Origin: AP-15 sp963797115 | GTDB lineage: Bacteria; Pseudomonadota; Alphaproteobacteria; ATCC43930; CGMCC-115725 | DNA: 64,000 bases | Assembly: GCA_963797115.1 (NCBI GenBank) | Contig: CAWCOH010000001.1 | Coordinates: forward strand, 3,596,001 to 3,660,000 | Direction: 5' to 3' | Part shown: positions 51,944 to 61,267 of the stretch, piece after piece | Position numbering within the stretch: the stretch's first letter is position 1 | Layout of the letters: every line of letters begins with the position of its first letter | Position numbers and translations under genes: made by a program | Notes under the pieces: generated by a model | What the model saw: the letters and a program-made list of their open reading frames with translations, nothing else | Told to the model about the DNA's origin: nothing | Database searches by the model: none

Positions 51944-53824
51944 ATGGCCGATCTCGAGATCAGGATCACTGCGGTCGAGCCCTTCGCCGAGGGACAGCCG
52001 TTCGGCGAGGCCGGTCCCTATCAGCGCGTCAAAGGCGTCGCCAAGGGCGAACTCGATCCGGCGGCGCCGCGAAACCAGGTCATCGTCGACCTCGACAAGG
52101 CGCCGCGGAATGCACGGGGCCTGGTCGAATACGAGACCGATTTCTTCATGCTGCGACCGGACGACCCGCGCCGAACCGATGGCGTGCTGGTCTACGACGT
52201 GACCAATCGCGGCCGAAAGCGGCTTCTTGCCATGCTCGACGATGCCTCAGAGGATTCGCCTGGCGCCGCCAACGATCCGCGGTACGCCGAGGACGCCGGG
52301 ATCGGTTTTTCGCTCGGACGCGGCTATAGCATCCTCTGGTCCGGCTGGGATCCGGGCGCGCCAAGCGTCAACAATGGTTTGACCGCGCGTTTCCCGACGG
52401 CGATGGAAAATAGCCGGCCGAATAGCGGCCGCATTCGCCACGAGTTCCACATCGGCACCCGCGCGGCGGGCAAAGGCGACATCGTGCGGCTAAGCTACCC
52501 GGCTGTCTCGACCGACAACCGGCAGGCGCGACTAACCGTGCGCGACCGCGAAAGTGATACCCGCACCGAGATCCCGGCCGAGGCTTGGGAGTTCGCCGAC
52601 CCGCTGTCGATCCGGCTCCTGCCCCGAGGAAGCCTGTTCGCGCCGTTCAAGATCTACGAGGTCTGGTACGAGGCGAGCGGGTCCAAGGTGCTCGGCATCG
52701 GCTTTGCCTCGGTGCGCGATCTCGTCTCGTGCCTTCGCTATCAGCGCGACGACATGGGCATTCGTCACGCGCTTGCCTTCGGCGTCTCGCAGAGCGGGCG
52801 ATTTCTGCGCCATTTCCTCGAGCTCGGCATGAATGATGACGGGCATGGGCGGCGCGTCTTCGACGGTGTCATGAGCCATGTCGCGGGTGCGGGCAAGGTG
52901 TTCGCCAATCACCGCTTCGGCATGCCGGGGCGCACGGCCACCCAGCACGAGGACCGCCTCTACCCGGAGAACTGGTTCCCGTTCGGCAACGCGGTCACGA
53001 CTGACCCGTTCTCGCGGAAGACCGGAGCGATTCTCGCGGGCTGCCCGACCGATCCGCTGGTCATCGAGACCAACAGCTCGACCGAGTATTGGCAGAAGGG
53101 CGCCTCGCTTATTCACACCGAACCGACCGGCGGCAAAGATGCCGGTATGCCGCCCGATGTCCGGGTTTACCTGATCGCCGGTACCCAGCATGGTGGCCGC
53201 CCCGGCGTCGATCCGAGCTCCGGGCCGTGCGTCAACCCGCGCAACCCGCACAGCGCCACCCCGGCGTTGCGGGCCTTGTTCTTGGCGCTCGAAGAGTGGG
53301 TCACGAAGGGCACGGTGCCGCCGCCGAGCCGCGTCCCGAGGGTCGCCGACGGCACCGCCGTCCCGGCCGACAGGGTTAAGATGCCTACGGTGCCGGGCTT
53401 CGCCGTACCACCTGGCGCCAACCGGATCACCCAGCCGGTCGATTGGGTCGACCCGCCGGCGCGGAACGACTACATCTACGGCGTCCTTGTCTGCGCCGTC
53501 GACGCCGACGGCAACGAGGTCGCCGGCCTGCGGCTGCCGCCGATTGCTGTCCCGCTCGGCACCTATACCGGGTGGAACATCTACCGGGCACAGCCGGACG
53601 AGCTTGCCGACCGCGACGGCTCGTTCATCGCCTTCGCCCGGACCAAAAAGGAGCGCGAAGCAGCCGGCGACCCGCGCTCCTCGCTCGAGGAGCGCTACAG
53701 CAGCCGCGCGGCCTATACCGCCCGGATCGAGGCGGCCGCCGCAGCGTTGGTGGCGGAACGCCTTCTGCTGCCTGATGACGCGGCGGCCTATGTCAAGGCG
53801 GCGGCAGAATCAGATCGGTTCTGA
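51944..53824 (+). CDS. Large alpha/beta-hydrolase-domain protein
   Basis: A 626-residue protein of the 'alpha/beta hydrolase domain' (Abhydrolase_10-like) family. The putative nucleophile elbow is GVSQSGRFLRHF (G-x-S-x-G) near residue 285, and QHGGRPG may hold the catalytic His. Conserved blocks include EYETDFFMLRP, TDGVLVYDVTNRGRK and WSGWDPGA near the N-terminus. No signal peptide is visible. Substrate unknown. ATG 51944 follows GAGG; 25 bp from the preceding Asp-box gene, likely the same operon. Confidence 0.83.
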   Translation: MADLEIRITAVEPFAEGQPFGEAGPYQRVKGVAKGELDPAAPRNQVIVDLDKAPRNARGLVEYETDFFMLRPDDPRRTDGVLVYDVTNRGRKRLLAMLDDASEDSPGAANDPRYAEDAGIGFSLGRGYSILWSGWDPGAPSVNNGLTARFPTAMENSRPNSGRIRHEFHIGTRAAGKGDIVRLSYPAVSTDNRQARLTVRDRESDTRTEIPAEAWEFADPLSIRLLPRGSLFAPFKIYEVWYEASGSKVLGIGFASVRDLVSCLRYQRDDMGIRHALAFGVSQSGRFLRHFLELGMNDDGHGRRVFDGVMSHVAGAGKVFANHRFGMPGRTATQHEDRLYPENWFPFGNAVTTDPFSRKTGAILAGCPTDPLVIETNSSTEYWQKGASLIHTEPTGGKDAGMPPDVRVYLIAGTQHGGRPGVDPSSGPCVNPRNPHSATPALRALFLALEEWVTKGTVPPPSRVPRVADGTAVPADRVKMPTVPGFAVPPGANRITQPVDWVDPPARNDYIYGVLVCAVDADGNEVAGLRLPPIAVPLGTYTGWNIYRAQPDELADRDGSFIAFARTKKEREAAGDPRSSLEERYSSRAAYTARIEAAAAALVAERLLLPDDAAAYVKAAAESDRF

Positions 53825-53946
53825 CCGGTTACGGTTCGGTTCGCTAGGCGCTCTCCCGAAGGAGCGTCGTCCGGCCGGCTGCGGTTTGTGCTAAATATGC
53901 GGTCGACAGCATCGGGGAAACCGAAAAGCACGGGGTGGAGGGGAGG

Positions 53947-55134
53947 ATGCGTTTCTACGGTTTCACGGGAAGCGTAGCGGCGGTGGTGCTGGTCGGTGTG
54001 CTGGGCTCCGCATTAAACCCGGCGGTTGGTCAAACCCTGATCGTCGGCAACGACGAGAAGCAGGGCTGGGATGAAAATGCCAAGCAAATCTACAGAGAGC
54101 CGGGTCACGATACCCTGTCCATCGTCGACATCTCCAAGCCCGAAGCGCCTCAGGTCGTGGCGAGCATTCCCCTGACCAACTCGGTCGTCGGCCCGCCAGT
54201 CAACCTGGCAATCCATCCCTCAGGGGAGATCGCCCTCGTCGCCAACGCTCTGGCACCGGTGATCCAGGGCTGGGCGCATCGGTTGGAGCCCGACAACAAG
54301 GTGTCCCTCGTCGATCTCAAGGCAAGCCCGCCCACGATCATCGGCACAATCACTGTCGGCAAGCAGCCGTCCGGCCTGGCGATCAGCCCCAAGGGCGACT
54401 TGGCGCTCGTGGCCAACCGCGCCGACGGCACGATCTCGGTGCTGTCGATCCGCGGCAACGATGTTCTGGTAGTCGATACTGTCATGGTCGGCGCCGGGAC
54501 GGACGTGGTCTCGGCCGTCGCCATCACCCCCGACGGCAAGCGCGCGCTCGCCGTCAAATCGGCCGCCAACAAGGTCGCCCTGCTGTCGATCGACGGACAG
54601 AAGGTCACTTATGACAAGACCGACCTTCCGGCCGGGATCTTCCCCTACAACATCGCGATAACCCCGGACGGCAAGCTCGCTCTGACTGCCGACAACGGGG
54701 CCGGCGGCGGGTCGGACGGCAATGTCGACACCGTCAGCGTGATCGACCTCGAGGCCGGCCCACCGCGGGTCATCGACCGGGTGACGATCGGCGACGCACC
54801 CGAAGGGCTCGCCATCAGCCCGAAGGGGGATCTGGCGGTGGCGATCGAATTACGCGGCTCGAACCTGCCCAAAACGTCGCCGATCTATCATGCCGGCGGT
54901 GCGGTCACCGCCCTCAAGATCGACGGCAAGAAGGTCACCAAGGTGGGCGAAGTCATTGTCGGCGCACTGCCCGAGGGTGTCGCGTTCAGCCCGGACGGCG
55001 GCTATCTCTATGTCGGCAATTTCATCGACGGGGACATCTCGGTACTGAAGGTGGACGGGACTACGCTGACCGATACCGGGCAGCGCCTCAAATTGCCCGG
55101 CCATCCGGCCTCGCTGCGGGCCGGCCCGCAATAA
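53947..55134 (+). CDS. Exported YncE-like beta-propeller protein
   Basis: A 395-residue periplasmic beta-propeller. The N-terminus has a signal peptide (hydrophobic VAAVVLVGVLGSALNPAVG). Seven or so blades show the YVTN-type pattern: PVNLAIHPSGEIALVAN, PSGLAISPKGDLALVANRADGTISVLS, VSAVAITPDGKRALAV, PYNIAITPDGKLALTADN, PEGLAISPKGDLAVAI and PEGVAFSPDGGYLYVGN. Partners and ligand unknown. ATG 53947 has a GGAGGGG sequence just upstream; a GTG at 53935 is the alternative. Confidence 0.85.
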   Translation: MRFYGFTGSVAAVVLVGVLGSALNPAVGQTLIVGNDEKQGWDENAKQIYREPGHDTLSIVDISKPEAPQVVASIPLTNSVVGPPVNLAIHPSGEIALVANALAPVIQGWAHRLEPDNKVSLVDLKASPPTIIGTITVGKQPSGLAISPKGDLALVANRADGTISVLSIRGNDVLVVDTVMVGAGTDVVSAVAITPDGKRALAVKSAANKVALLSIDGQKVTYDKTDLPAGIFPYNIAITPDGKLALTADNGAGGGSDGNVDTVSVIDLEAGPPRVIDRVTIGDAPEGLAISPKGDLAVAIELRGSNLPKTSPIYHAGGAVTALKIDGKKVTKVGEVIVGALPEGVAFSPDGGYLYVGNFIDGDISVLKVDGTTLTDTGQRLKLPGHPASLRAGPQ

Positions 55135-55247
55135 GGGCGTTCGACCAAGACCCGACCCACTCTCGATCAGGCTGACTTCGCGGCAGCGCGTTTCCGACCC
55201 CATATCATGGCAAAGGGTGTTCGATTGTCCGCGCAAGACAGCCTCGC

Positions 55248-56216
55248 ATGACGACGGAAACGGAGCCGATCGAGCGGCGATTGCGGCCGCGCATCGTCGA
55301 GACCGAGGCGACCGGCCGGCTCGACCTCCGCTTGCCGGTGGTCCCGGAACCGGACCTTGCGCCAGGACCGCCTCGTCGCGGTCCGTCCCCCTTCGGCGTG
55401 GCGCTGGCCGGTATGGGCGTTCTCGTCGTCGGGGTTGCCGGGATCGATCTCGCCCAGTTCGTCGATGGTGCCTTCGCCCACGGTACGGGGATCGGCGTGC
55501 TGGCGGCGGTCGCCGTCGCGGCCAGTGTCGGCGGCGCCGGCTATTGGTTGATCGCAGAGCTGCGCGGCCTCCTGCGCCTGCGTTCGACCGAACGCCTCAA
55601 GTGCCTGATCCCGTCGGCTCTCGCGAGCGAACTAAAGCACGAGATCGACCTCGCGGCATCCATTCTCGCGCGCGATCCGCTGCTGCGAGAACCGGTCGCG
55701 AGCTTTCGCTCCGTCCTCGAACCGCATCACAGCGGAAGAGACGCGCTCGACCTGTTCTCCCGCTTTGTCCTCGCCCCGGCCGATCGGTTGGCCGAGACGG
55801 CGATCCGGCGTGCGGCGGCACAGGCGTTCGCCATCAACGCGATCAGTCCGACCGTGCTGCTGGATACGTTTCTCTTTGCTGCCCGGGCGATGCGTCTCAT
55901 TCGCGAGATCGCCGAGATCTACGGCCAGCGCCCCGGCTTGGCCGGCACCGTCCATCTGTTGCGTCGGATCGTCGGCGGAGCCGGGCTGGTCGGCGCGATT
56001 GATATCGTCGGTGGCGTGATCGCCCAGCAGCTCGGTGGCGCGATCCTCGAACGGCTCAGCGCAAGCGCCGCGGAAAGCGCCTACGCGGCGCAGAAGATGG
56101 CGCGGCTCGGCCTCATCGCAATGGCGTTGTGCCGGCCGGTCGAGTTGCGGCCCGAGGAGGCCCCCTCCCTGTCCGGGCTCGTCTCAAGGCTGTTGAAGCC
56201 TCGCGCAGCCGGCTGA
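55248..56216 (+). CDS. DUF697 (YcjF-like) membrane protein
   Basis: A 322-residue inner-membrane protein with two hydrophobic helices near residues 50-72 and 80-103 and a C-terminal DUF697 domain (DRLAETAIRRAAAQAFAINAISPTVLLDTFLFAARAMRLIREIAEIYGQRPG). E. coli YcjF is the relative, normally paired with the GTPase YcjX (DUF463). No YcjX gene lies next to it here, which is unusual. Function not known. Confidence 0.85.
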   Translation: MTTETEPIERRLRPRIVETEATGRLDLRLPVVPEPDLAPGPPRRGPSPFGVALAGMGVLVVGVAGIDLAQFVDGAFAHGTGIGVLAAVAVAASVGGAGYWLIAELRGLLRLRSTERLKCLIPSALASELKHEIDLAASILARDPLLREPVASFRSVLEPHHSGRDALDLFSRFVLAPADRLAETAIRRAAAQAFAINAISPTVLLDTFLFAARAMRLIREIAEIYGQRPGLAGTVHLLRRIVGGAGLVGAIDIVGGVIAQQLGGAILERLSASAAESAYAAQKMARLGLIAMALCRPVELRPEEAPSLSGLVSRLLKPRAAG

Positions 56217-56420
56217 TCGGCGGCGCGAGCCGACATTCAGCGCGGCCGCCCGGCACTGCCTCTGGCACGGTCCGAGCCCGCACCGGGCCATGCTTGCGAT
56301 CTTGCGCTTAAGCAGCCCGGAGAAAGTCCCGCATCGATGTGATCCCTCGGACCCCTCTATTGGGAACCCTGAAATCCGTCTGGCTGTTGGCAAATGCGAG
56401 AACCGGCTTTGGAGGCGGAA

Positions 56421-56509
56421 ATGAATACCGCACCAATCCAAGGAAACAGGAAACAATGGTTGGCAAGGTCAAGGAGAAATCGGTCGGATAACCGATGAGA
56501 GGGGCAAGA
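56421..56509 (+). pseudogene. Frameshifted remnant of a CsbD-family stress gene
   Basis: A ribosome binding site (GGAGG, 56411-56415) precedes ATG 56421. Frame 1 gives MNTAPIQGNRKQ, a second frame gives VGKVKEK, and a third gives IGRITDERGKNGK. In order these match the CsbD pattern (MN..QIQGNWKQ.KGKVKEKWGKLTDD...GK). The frame-1 ORF stops at 56496-56498 after 25 codons. Two frame breaks and overlap with the next gene's start indicate decay. Short length makes this a moderate call. Confidence 0.45.
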
Positions 56510-57058
56510 ATGGCAAATCCAATAATTCGCGAGGCGGTGGCCGTTTTCGATGATCCAGAAAGGCTAGAGAGTGCCGTGTCGGAACTGCAAAGCAATGGGA
56601 TCGACCGCTCCGAGCTAAGCTTACTCGCGCACGCCTCGCCCCCCAAGCTCCCGCTGGGCAGTCTCCGGGAGGCCGCCGATGATCCCGCCACACCGCGCGA
56701 GCCCATCGTCAGCGATACCGACCTGAGGCAAGAGCGGGTGCTCGGCACCGGCCTCGCGGCGACCATCGCCGCCTTCGCTGCGGCCGGGTTCACCGTCATC
56801 ACCGGCGGCGTGGCCGCTGCAATCGCGGCGGCAGCGGTGGCAGCGGGCGGTGTCGGAACGGCCAGCACATTGTTAGGGCGCAAACTGGCCGACGATCAGG
56901 CGTCGTTCCTCGACGCGCAACTTGCCCGCGGCGGCGTGCTTCTCTCGGTGCGCACGCGCAACGCGACCACCGAGGCAAATGTGATCGAGGTGCTGCGTCG
57001 CTATTCGGCGCACGTGTACCTCCACGATGTGCCGGCTGAGGGTGCCACGCTCGGTTAG
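56510..57058 (+). CDS. Hypothetical protein with glycine/alanine-rich hydrophobic centre, stress-protein-like
   Basis: A 182-residue protein I cannot place in a named family. The N-terminal REAVAVFDDPERLESAVSELQSNGIDRSELSLLA resembles the first domain of small general-stress proteins that begin 'VAVFDDxxxLxxAVxxL'. A central hydrophobic alanine/glycine-rich stretch (about residues 84-125) could be a membrane hairpin like those in glycine-zipper proteins, and a second alpha/beta-like part (GGVLLSVRTRNATTEANVIEVLRRYSAHVYLHD) ends it. It sits between a csbD remnant and a catalase gene, which hints at a stress role. Confidence 0.75.
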   Translation: MANPIIREAVAVFDDPERLESAVSELQSNGIDRSELSLLAHASPPKLPLGSLREAADDPATPREPIVSDTDLRQERVLGTGLAATIAAFAAAGFTVITGGVAAAIAAAAVAAGGVGTASTLLGRKLADDQASFLDAQLARGGVLLSVRTRNATTEANVIEVLRRYSAHVYLHDVPAEGATLG

Positions 57059-57076
57059 ACGCTAGGAGATTTTGAA

Positions 57077-59185
57077 ATGGCCCGAACCAAGCCCACCCGT
57101 TTACAGACCGAGCCAGCAGCTAGAACCGGCACCGGCGGCGAGCTGCATCAGCGGCCCGAGGTGGGTGCTGCGGCACTGACGACAAATCAGGGCGTCGTCA
57201 TCGCCGACAATCAGAATTCGCTCACGGCCAATCCTCGCGGACCGAGTTTGCTGGAAGACTTCATCCTGCGGGAAAAGATCACTCATTTCGACCATGAGCG
57301 CATTCCCGAGCGGATCGTCCATGCGCGCGGTTCGGGCGCCCATGGGTTCTTCGAACTCACCCAATCGCTGAGCCGATACACCCAGGCCGACTTCCTGCAG
57401 CGCGTCGGCGAAAAGACCCCGGTCTTTGTGCGCTTCTCGACCGTGGCCGGCGGTGCCGGCTCGGGCGATTTGCCGCGCGACGTACGTGGTTTCGCCACCA
57501 AATTCTACACCCGGCACGGCAACTTCGACCTGGTCGGCAACAATATCCCGGTCTTCTTCATCCAGGACGCGATGAAATTCCCCGACCTCATCCATTCGGT
57601 CAAGATGGAGCCCGACCGCGGCTATCCTCAGGCGGCCTCGGCGCACGACACGTTCTGGGATTTCGTGTCGCTGATGCCGGAAAGCATGCACATGATCATG
57701 TGGGCGATGTCGGACCGTGCGATACCGCGCTCTCTGCGCATGATCGAAGGCTTTGGCGTCAACACTTTTCGTCTGGTGGACGCCGACGGCAGGCCGACCT
57801 TTGTCAAGTTTCACTGGCGGCCCAAGCTCGGCATGCAGTCGGTGATCTGGGACGAGGCGGTCAAGATCAACGGCGCCGACCCCGACTTTCACCGTCGCGA
57901 TCTGTTCGAGGCGATCGCAGCCGGCGACTTCCCGGAATGGGAATTCGGGGTCCAGCTGTTCGACGAACAACAGGCCTCGGGTTTCGACTTCGACGTGCTC
58001 GACGCCACCAAGCTCGTCCCCGAAGAGCTCGTGCCGCTGCAGATCGTCGGTCGGATGGTGCTCGACCGCAACCCCGACAATTTCTTTGCCGAGACCGAGC
58101 AGATCGCGTTTTGCCCGGCGAATGTCGTGCCCGGCATCGACTTCAGCAACGACCCGCTGCTGCAGGGGCGGCTGTTTTCCTATCTCGACACCCAGCTGAT
58201 CCGGCTCGGCGGGCCGAATTTCAACGAGATCCCGGTCAACCAGCCGAAATGCCCGTGGGCCAATCTGCAGCGCGATGGGCATATGCGGATGCGGGTGGCG
58301 AAAGGACGGGTCGCCTACGAGCCTAACATGCTAGCACCCGAGGCGCCGCGCGCCGACCCGGCCCGCGGTTTCGCCGGGCTGACGCGGGCGGAGAGCGGCG
58401 ACACATTGCGCATCCGGCCCGAATCCTTTGCCGACCACTACACCCAGGCGCGGATGTTCTTTCTGAGCCAGACCGAGCCGGAGAAGAACCACATCGTCGC
58501 GGCGCTGGTCTTCGAGTTGAGCAAGGTCGAGACCCCGGCGGTGCGCGAGCGCGTCGTCTCGCATCTGGTGCATGTCGATCAAGGCATGGCCGAGCGGGTC
58601 GCCGCCGGGTTGCGGCTCGAGGGGGCGATCGAGCCAGCGGCGACCAAAGTGCCGGCGCAGCGCCACATCAAGCCGTCGCCTGCGCTCAGCATAATCGGCA
58701 AAGCGCCGCACACCTTGAGAGGCCGCGTCATCGGTTGCCTTGTCAGCGACGGCGTCGACCGCGCGCTGATCGACGCCCTGCGTGCCACGGCAAAAAAGGA
58801 AGGCGCCAAGCTCAAGATCGTCGCGCCATATGTCGGCGGGGCCAAGACCGCCGATGGAACGATGCTCGAAGCCGACCGGCAGCTCGCCGGCGGACCTTCG
58901 ATCTTTTTTGACGCGGTGGCGGTGATCGTGTCGGAGAAAGGGGCGCGGGACCTCGAACGCGAAGCCGCAGCACTCGACTTCGTCTCGGATGCGTTCAATC
59001 ACCTCAAGGTGATCGGCTACGTCCCTGCCGCCGAACCGCTGCTCCGCCGGGTCGGAATTACCGCCGAGCTGGCAGATGCCGGTGTCGTGTCCCTCGCCGA
59101 CGCCTCCGCCGTCGCGGTCTTCATCGCCGCCGCCAAGCAGACGCGCATCTGGGACCGCGAGCCGAAAGTCCGCAACCTTCCGTAA
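57077..59185 (+). CDS. katE: Large-subunit (clade II) heme catalase
   Basis: A 702-residue catalase that breaks down hydrogen peroxide. The catalytic His is in RIVHARGSGAHGFFE (H82), the Asn in LVGNNIPVFFIQD near 156, and the heme-ligand Tyr in GRLFSYLDTQLIRLGG near 380. The long C-terminal part (from about residue 555, RGRVIGCLVSDGVDRALIDAL) is the flavodoxin/DJ-1-like domain of HPII-type enzymes. AGGAG lies 7 nt before the ATG. It follows the stress-like gene by 18 bp and is probably co-transcribed with it. Confidence 0.97.
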   Translation: MARTKPTRLQTEPAARTGTGGELHQRPEVGAAALTTNQGVVIADNQNSLTANPRGPSLLEDFILREKITHFDHERIPERIVHARGSGAHGFFELTQSLSRYTQADFLQRVGEKTPVFVRFSTVAGGAGSGDLPRDVRGFATKFYTRHGNFDLVGNNIPVFFIQDAMKFPDLIHSVKMEPDRGYPQAASAHDTFWDFVSLMPESMHMIMWAMSDRAIPRSLRMIEGFGVNTFRLVDADGRPTFVKFHWRPKLGMQSVIWDEAVKINGADPDFHRRDLFEAIAAGDFPEWEFGVQLFDEQQASGFDFDVLDATKLVPEELVPLQIVGRMVLDRNPDNFFAETEQIAFCPANVVPGIDFSNDPLLQGRLFSYLDTQLIRLGGPNFNEIPVNQPKCPWANLQRDGHMRMRVAKGRVAYEPNMLAPEAPRADPARGFAGLTRAESGDTLRIRPESFADHYTQARMFFLSQTEPEKNHIVAALVFELSKVETPAVRERVVSHLVHVDQGMAERVAAGLRLEGAIEPAATKVPAQRHIKPSPALSIIGKAPHTLRGRVIGCLVSDGVDRALIDALRATAKKEGAKLKIVAPYVGGAKTADGTMLEADRQLAGGPSIFFDAVAVIVSEKGARDLEREAAALDFVSDAFNHLKVIGYVPAAEPLLRRVGITAELADAGVVSLADASAVAVFIAAAKQTRIWDREPKVRNLP

Positions 59186-59311
59186 TCCTCATCGCGGCGA
59201 TCGGGGCACGGGGCAGCGGGCCTGCACATTTCAAGTGTCGGCTCGGTGCCCCGGCGGAGCTTCGGTGGCCGGGGTTGGCCCGACCCGTCGCATTCGCTAC
59301 AAGCTCGCGCA

Positions 59312-60019
59312 ATGCTCGCCGCTTTGTGTCGCGCCTTCCACGCTCTGACCATGCCGCCGATGCGTCGGGTGGTCGCGCTGAGCCTCGGGTTGGCGATACT
59401 GACGTTCACGGCGTTGTGGGTTGTCGTAGCCGGCGTGCTCTACAACGCGGTCTTCTTCGAATGGCGACTGCTCAACTGGCTCATCGACCTGATGGGCGGG
59501 CTAGCGGTACTGGTGTTGAGCTGGCTGCTTTTCCCGGCTGTCGTGACGGCGATCATGAGCTTCTTCCTCGAGCGAATCGCCGCGACAATCGAGACCCTCG
59601 ATTACCCTGGACGCGGCCCGCCGCGCCGGCAGCGAATCGGCGAGACCATTGCGGCTACATTGCGCCTAATGGGGTTGACTCTCTTGCTAAATCTGTTGGC
59701 GCTTCCCGTATATCTTCTCGTGCCCGGGATAAATCTGGTTCTCTTCCTTTCCCTCAACGGATATCTTTTGGGCCGGGAGTATTTCGAGATGGTCGCGCTC
59801 AGACGACTCGATGCCGCGGCGACCCGAGCGGTGCGCAACCGTTTTGGTCTCCGCGTATTCCTCGGGGGGGTCATGATCGCAGCACTATTCAGCCTGCCGG
59901 TCGTCAATCTCGTCGCGCCGCTGATTGCGACCGTCTTCATGGTGCATGTCTTCGAAGCGTTGCCGCGCGGCGAGTCGCATCCTCCTGGGCCGCATCCACT
60001 GACCCGGTCTGTGGTGTAA
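59312..60019 (+). CDS. EI24/CysZ-family membrane protein
   Basis: A 235-residue integral membrane protein with about four to six hydrophobic segments. LNLLALPVYLLVPGINLVLFLSLNGYLLGREYFEMVALRR (near residues 126-166) is the EI24 signature. E. coli CysZ imports sulfate, but many alphaproteobacterial members have no tested role and no sulfate genes are near. ATG 59312 is the first in-frame start that gives the conserved N-terminus; MPPMRR 14 codons later is possible. Confidence 0.82.
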   Translation: MLAALCRAFHALTMPPMRRVVALSLGLAILTFTALWVVVAGVLYNAVFFEWRLLNWLIDLMGGLAVLVLSWLLFPAVVTAIMSFFLERIAATIETLDYPGRGPPRRQRIGETIAATLRLMGLTLLLNLLALPVYLLVPGINLVLFLSLNGYLLGREYFEMVALRRLDAAATRAVRNRFGLRVFLGGVMIAALFSLPVVNLVAPLIATVFMVHVFEALPRGESHPPGPHPLTRSVV

Positions 60020-60055
60020 TTCTCCCTTCCGCAATAACGATCGGGTGTTTCATCC

Positions 60056-60664
60056 ATGTTTAGCCGCAAGCGAACCGAGGCAGAGGACCGAAAGATGGCT
60101 GATGCGTCTGACGATTTGGGCATCCCGATGAAACCGGCTCGGCCACCGATGCCGGCACCGGGCGCCCCTGTCAAGCCCCCGGCGATGCCGCCACGCGCGC
60201 CGGATCTGCAGCGAGCCGGCGATGCGATTCGCCCCCCGGAGCCGCTGCGCCGACCCGGCGACCCGGTCACTCCGCCGAGACGGAACGAGGCCGAGGTTCG
60301 CAAGCTGACCGTTGGCCGCGAGATCACTCTCTCGGGCGAGATCACCTCCTGCGACATGCTGATCATCGAGGGCAGCGTCGAGGCCAATCTGAACAATTGT
60401 CGCGATGTCGAAATCGCCGAGAGCGGCCTGTTCAAAGGCTCTGCGGCGATTGACGATGCCGAGATCCGCGGTCGCTTCGAAGGCAATCTGGTCGTGCGCA
60501 AGCGGCTCCTGATCAAAGCCAGCGGACGCGTCTCGGGGACGATTCGCTATGGCCAGATCGAGATCGAATGCGGCGGCCAGATTTCAGGCGATGTTCAGGC
60601 CCAGCCGTCGACGGAACCCGAGGTAATGACGACGGATGTGGCGGCGGCCCGCGCAGCGGGCTGA
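60056..60664 (+). CDS. Bactofilin-family cytoskeletal protein
   Basis: A 202-residue bactofilin. The first 75 residues are proline-rich and disordered. The DUF583 core follows: LTVGREITLSGEITSCDMLIIEGSVEANLNNCRDVEIAESGLFKGSAAIDDAEIRGRFEGNLVVRKRLLIKASGRVSGTIRYGQIEIECGGQISGDV, a regular right-handed beta-helix with a hydrophobic residue every second position. Bactofilins polymerise at the membrane and help localise envelope enzymes. It lies 36 bp after the EI24 gene. Confidence 0.93.
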   Translation: MFSRKRTEAEDRKMADASDDLGIPMKPARPPMPAPGAPVKPPAMPPRAPDLQRAGDAIRPPEPLRRPGDPVTPPRRNEAEVRKLTVGREITLSGEITSCDMLIIEGSVEANLNNCRDVEIAESGLFKGSAAIDDAEIRGRFEGNLVVRKRLLIKASGRVSGTIRYGQIEIECGGQISGDVQAQPSTEPEVMTTDVAAARAAG

Positions 60665-61267
60665 CCGATCGCTCCCCACGCCAGCTGAGGCGCGCGCCGG
60701 CGGTGCTCCGCAAGACAGGTTGCTCCGGGCCTCGGCCGACCTGTTCCGGCTGGCCGGGAAAATGTCCCGGCTTGAGTGCATGACTCGGGCTCTGACCCTT
60801 CGCGCGATCCGGCGACGCCCACGCGTCTCGTATGTTTTGGGTATCAAAAGTCCGTTCGGTGCTTGATTATTGCACAATAATACGATATTGTGCAATACGA
60901 ATTCCGCGCCGGGGCGGGGCGCTCTCCACTCGTGTGGGCTTTTGGCTAATTTGGCGGTGTGACATGGTGCGCACGGTTGCCGGTGGCTGGCGGTTCGGAC
61001 CAAATTGCACAGCGATGGAGAACTGCGGGTTGGGCTCGCGCCTGAAATCCGCCTGCATTATCAGGTGGTGAGATGACAGTCCCCCCGTAACACGCGAAAC
61101 AAGCACGGAGGGAAGAGAGCGCGATGCCCTGCCTATGCCTCGGCGTGATGCGCAGGCCTGAGCAGGCCATTCAACCTATAGGCGTAATTCCACTCCAGAC
61201 TCGCTGCACTTGGCGCCTGGCGGCTCGCTTAACACTACTGGGCGTGTCTGCTCTATGAGTCCGCAGA
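60665..61267. other. Intergenic region between bactofilin and nth, with a long palindrome
   Basis: A 603-bp stretch in which I recognise no gene on either strand. Open frames here are short and unconserved to my eye. It contains a 12-bp-arm palindrome at 60868-60897 and another ATTGCAC half-site at about 61004-61010 (AAATTGCACAG). Confidence 0.55.
60868..60897. repeat. Long AT-rich palindrome (12-bp arms, 6-bp spacer)
   Basis: TATTGCACAATA (60868-60879), spacer ATACGA, then TATTGTGCAATA (60886-60897), an exact inverted repeat in a GC-rich background. The inner 28 bp have an 11-6-11 layout like Xer recombination sites, though the bases match the dif consensus only partly. It may instead be a regulator operator. 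Confidence 0.75.

Noticed and set aside
57101..58282. A 393-codon open frame on the minus strand antisense to katE
   Set aside because: The catalase on the plus strand is unambiguous and the antisense product is a low-complexity shadow.
60868..60897. Calling the palindrome the chromosomal dif site
   Set aside because: Arm geometry fits, but the bases, especially the XerD arm, differ from the conserved TTATGTTAAAT form, and there is no xer or ftsK gene or skew information here.
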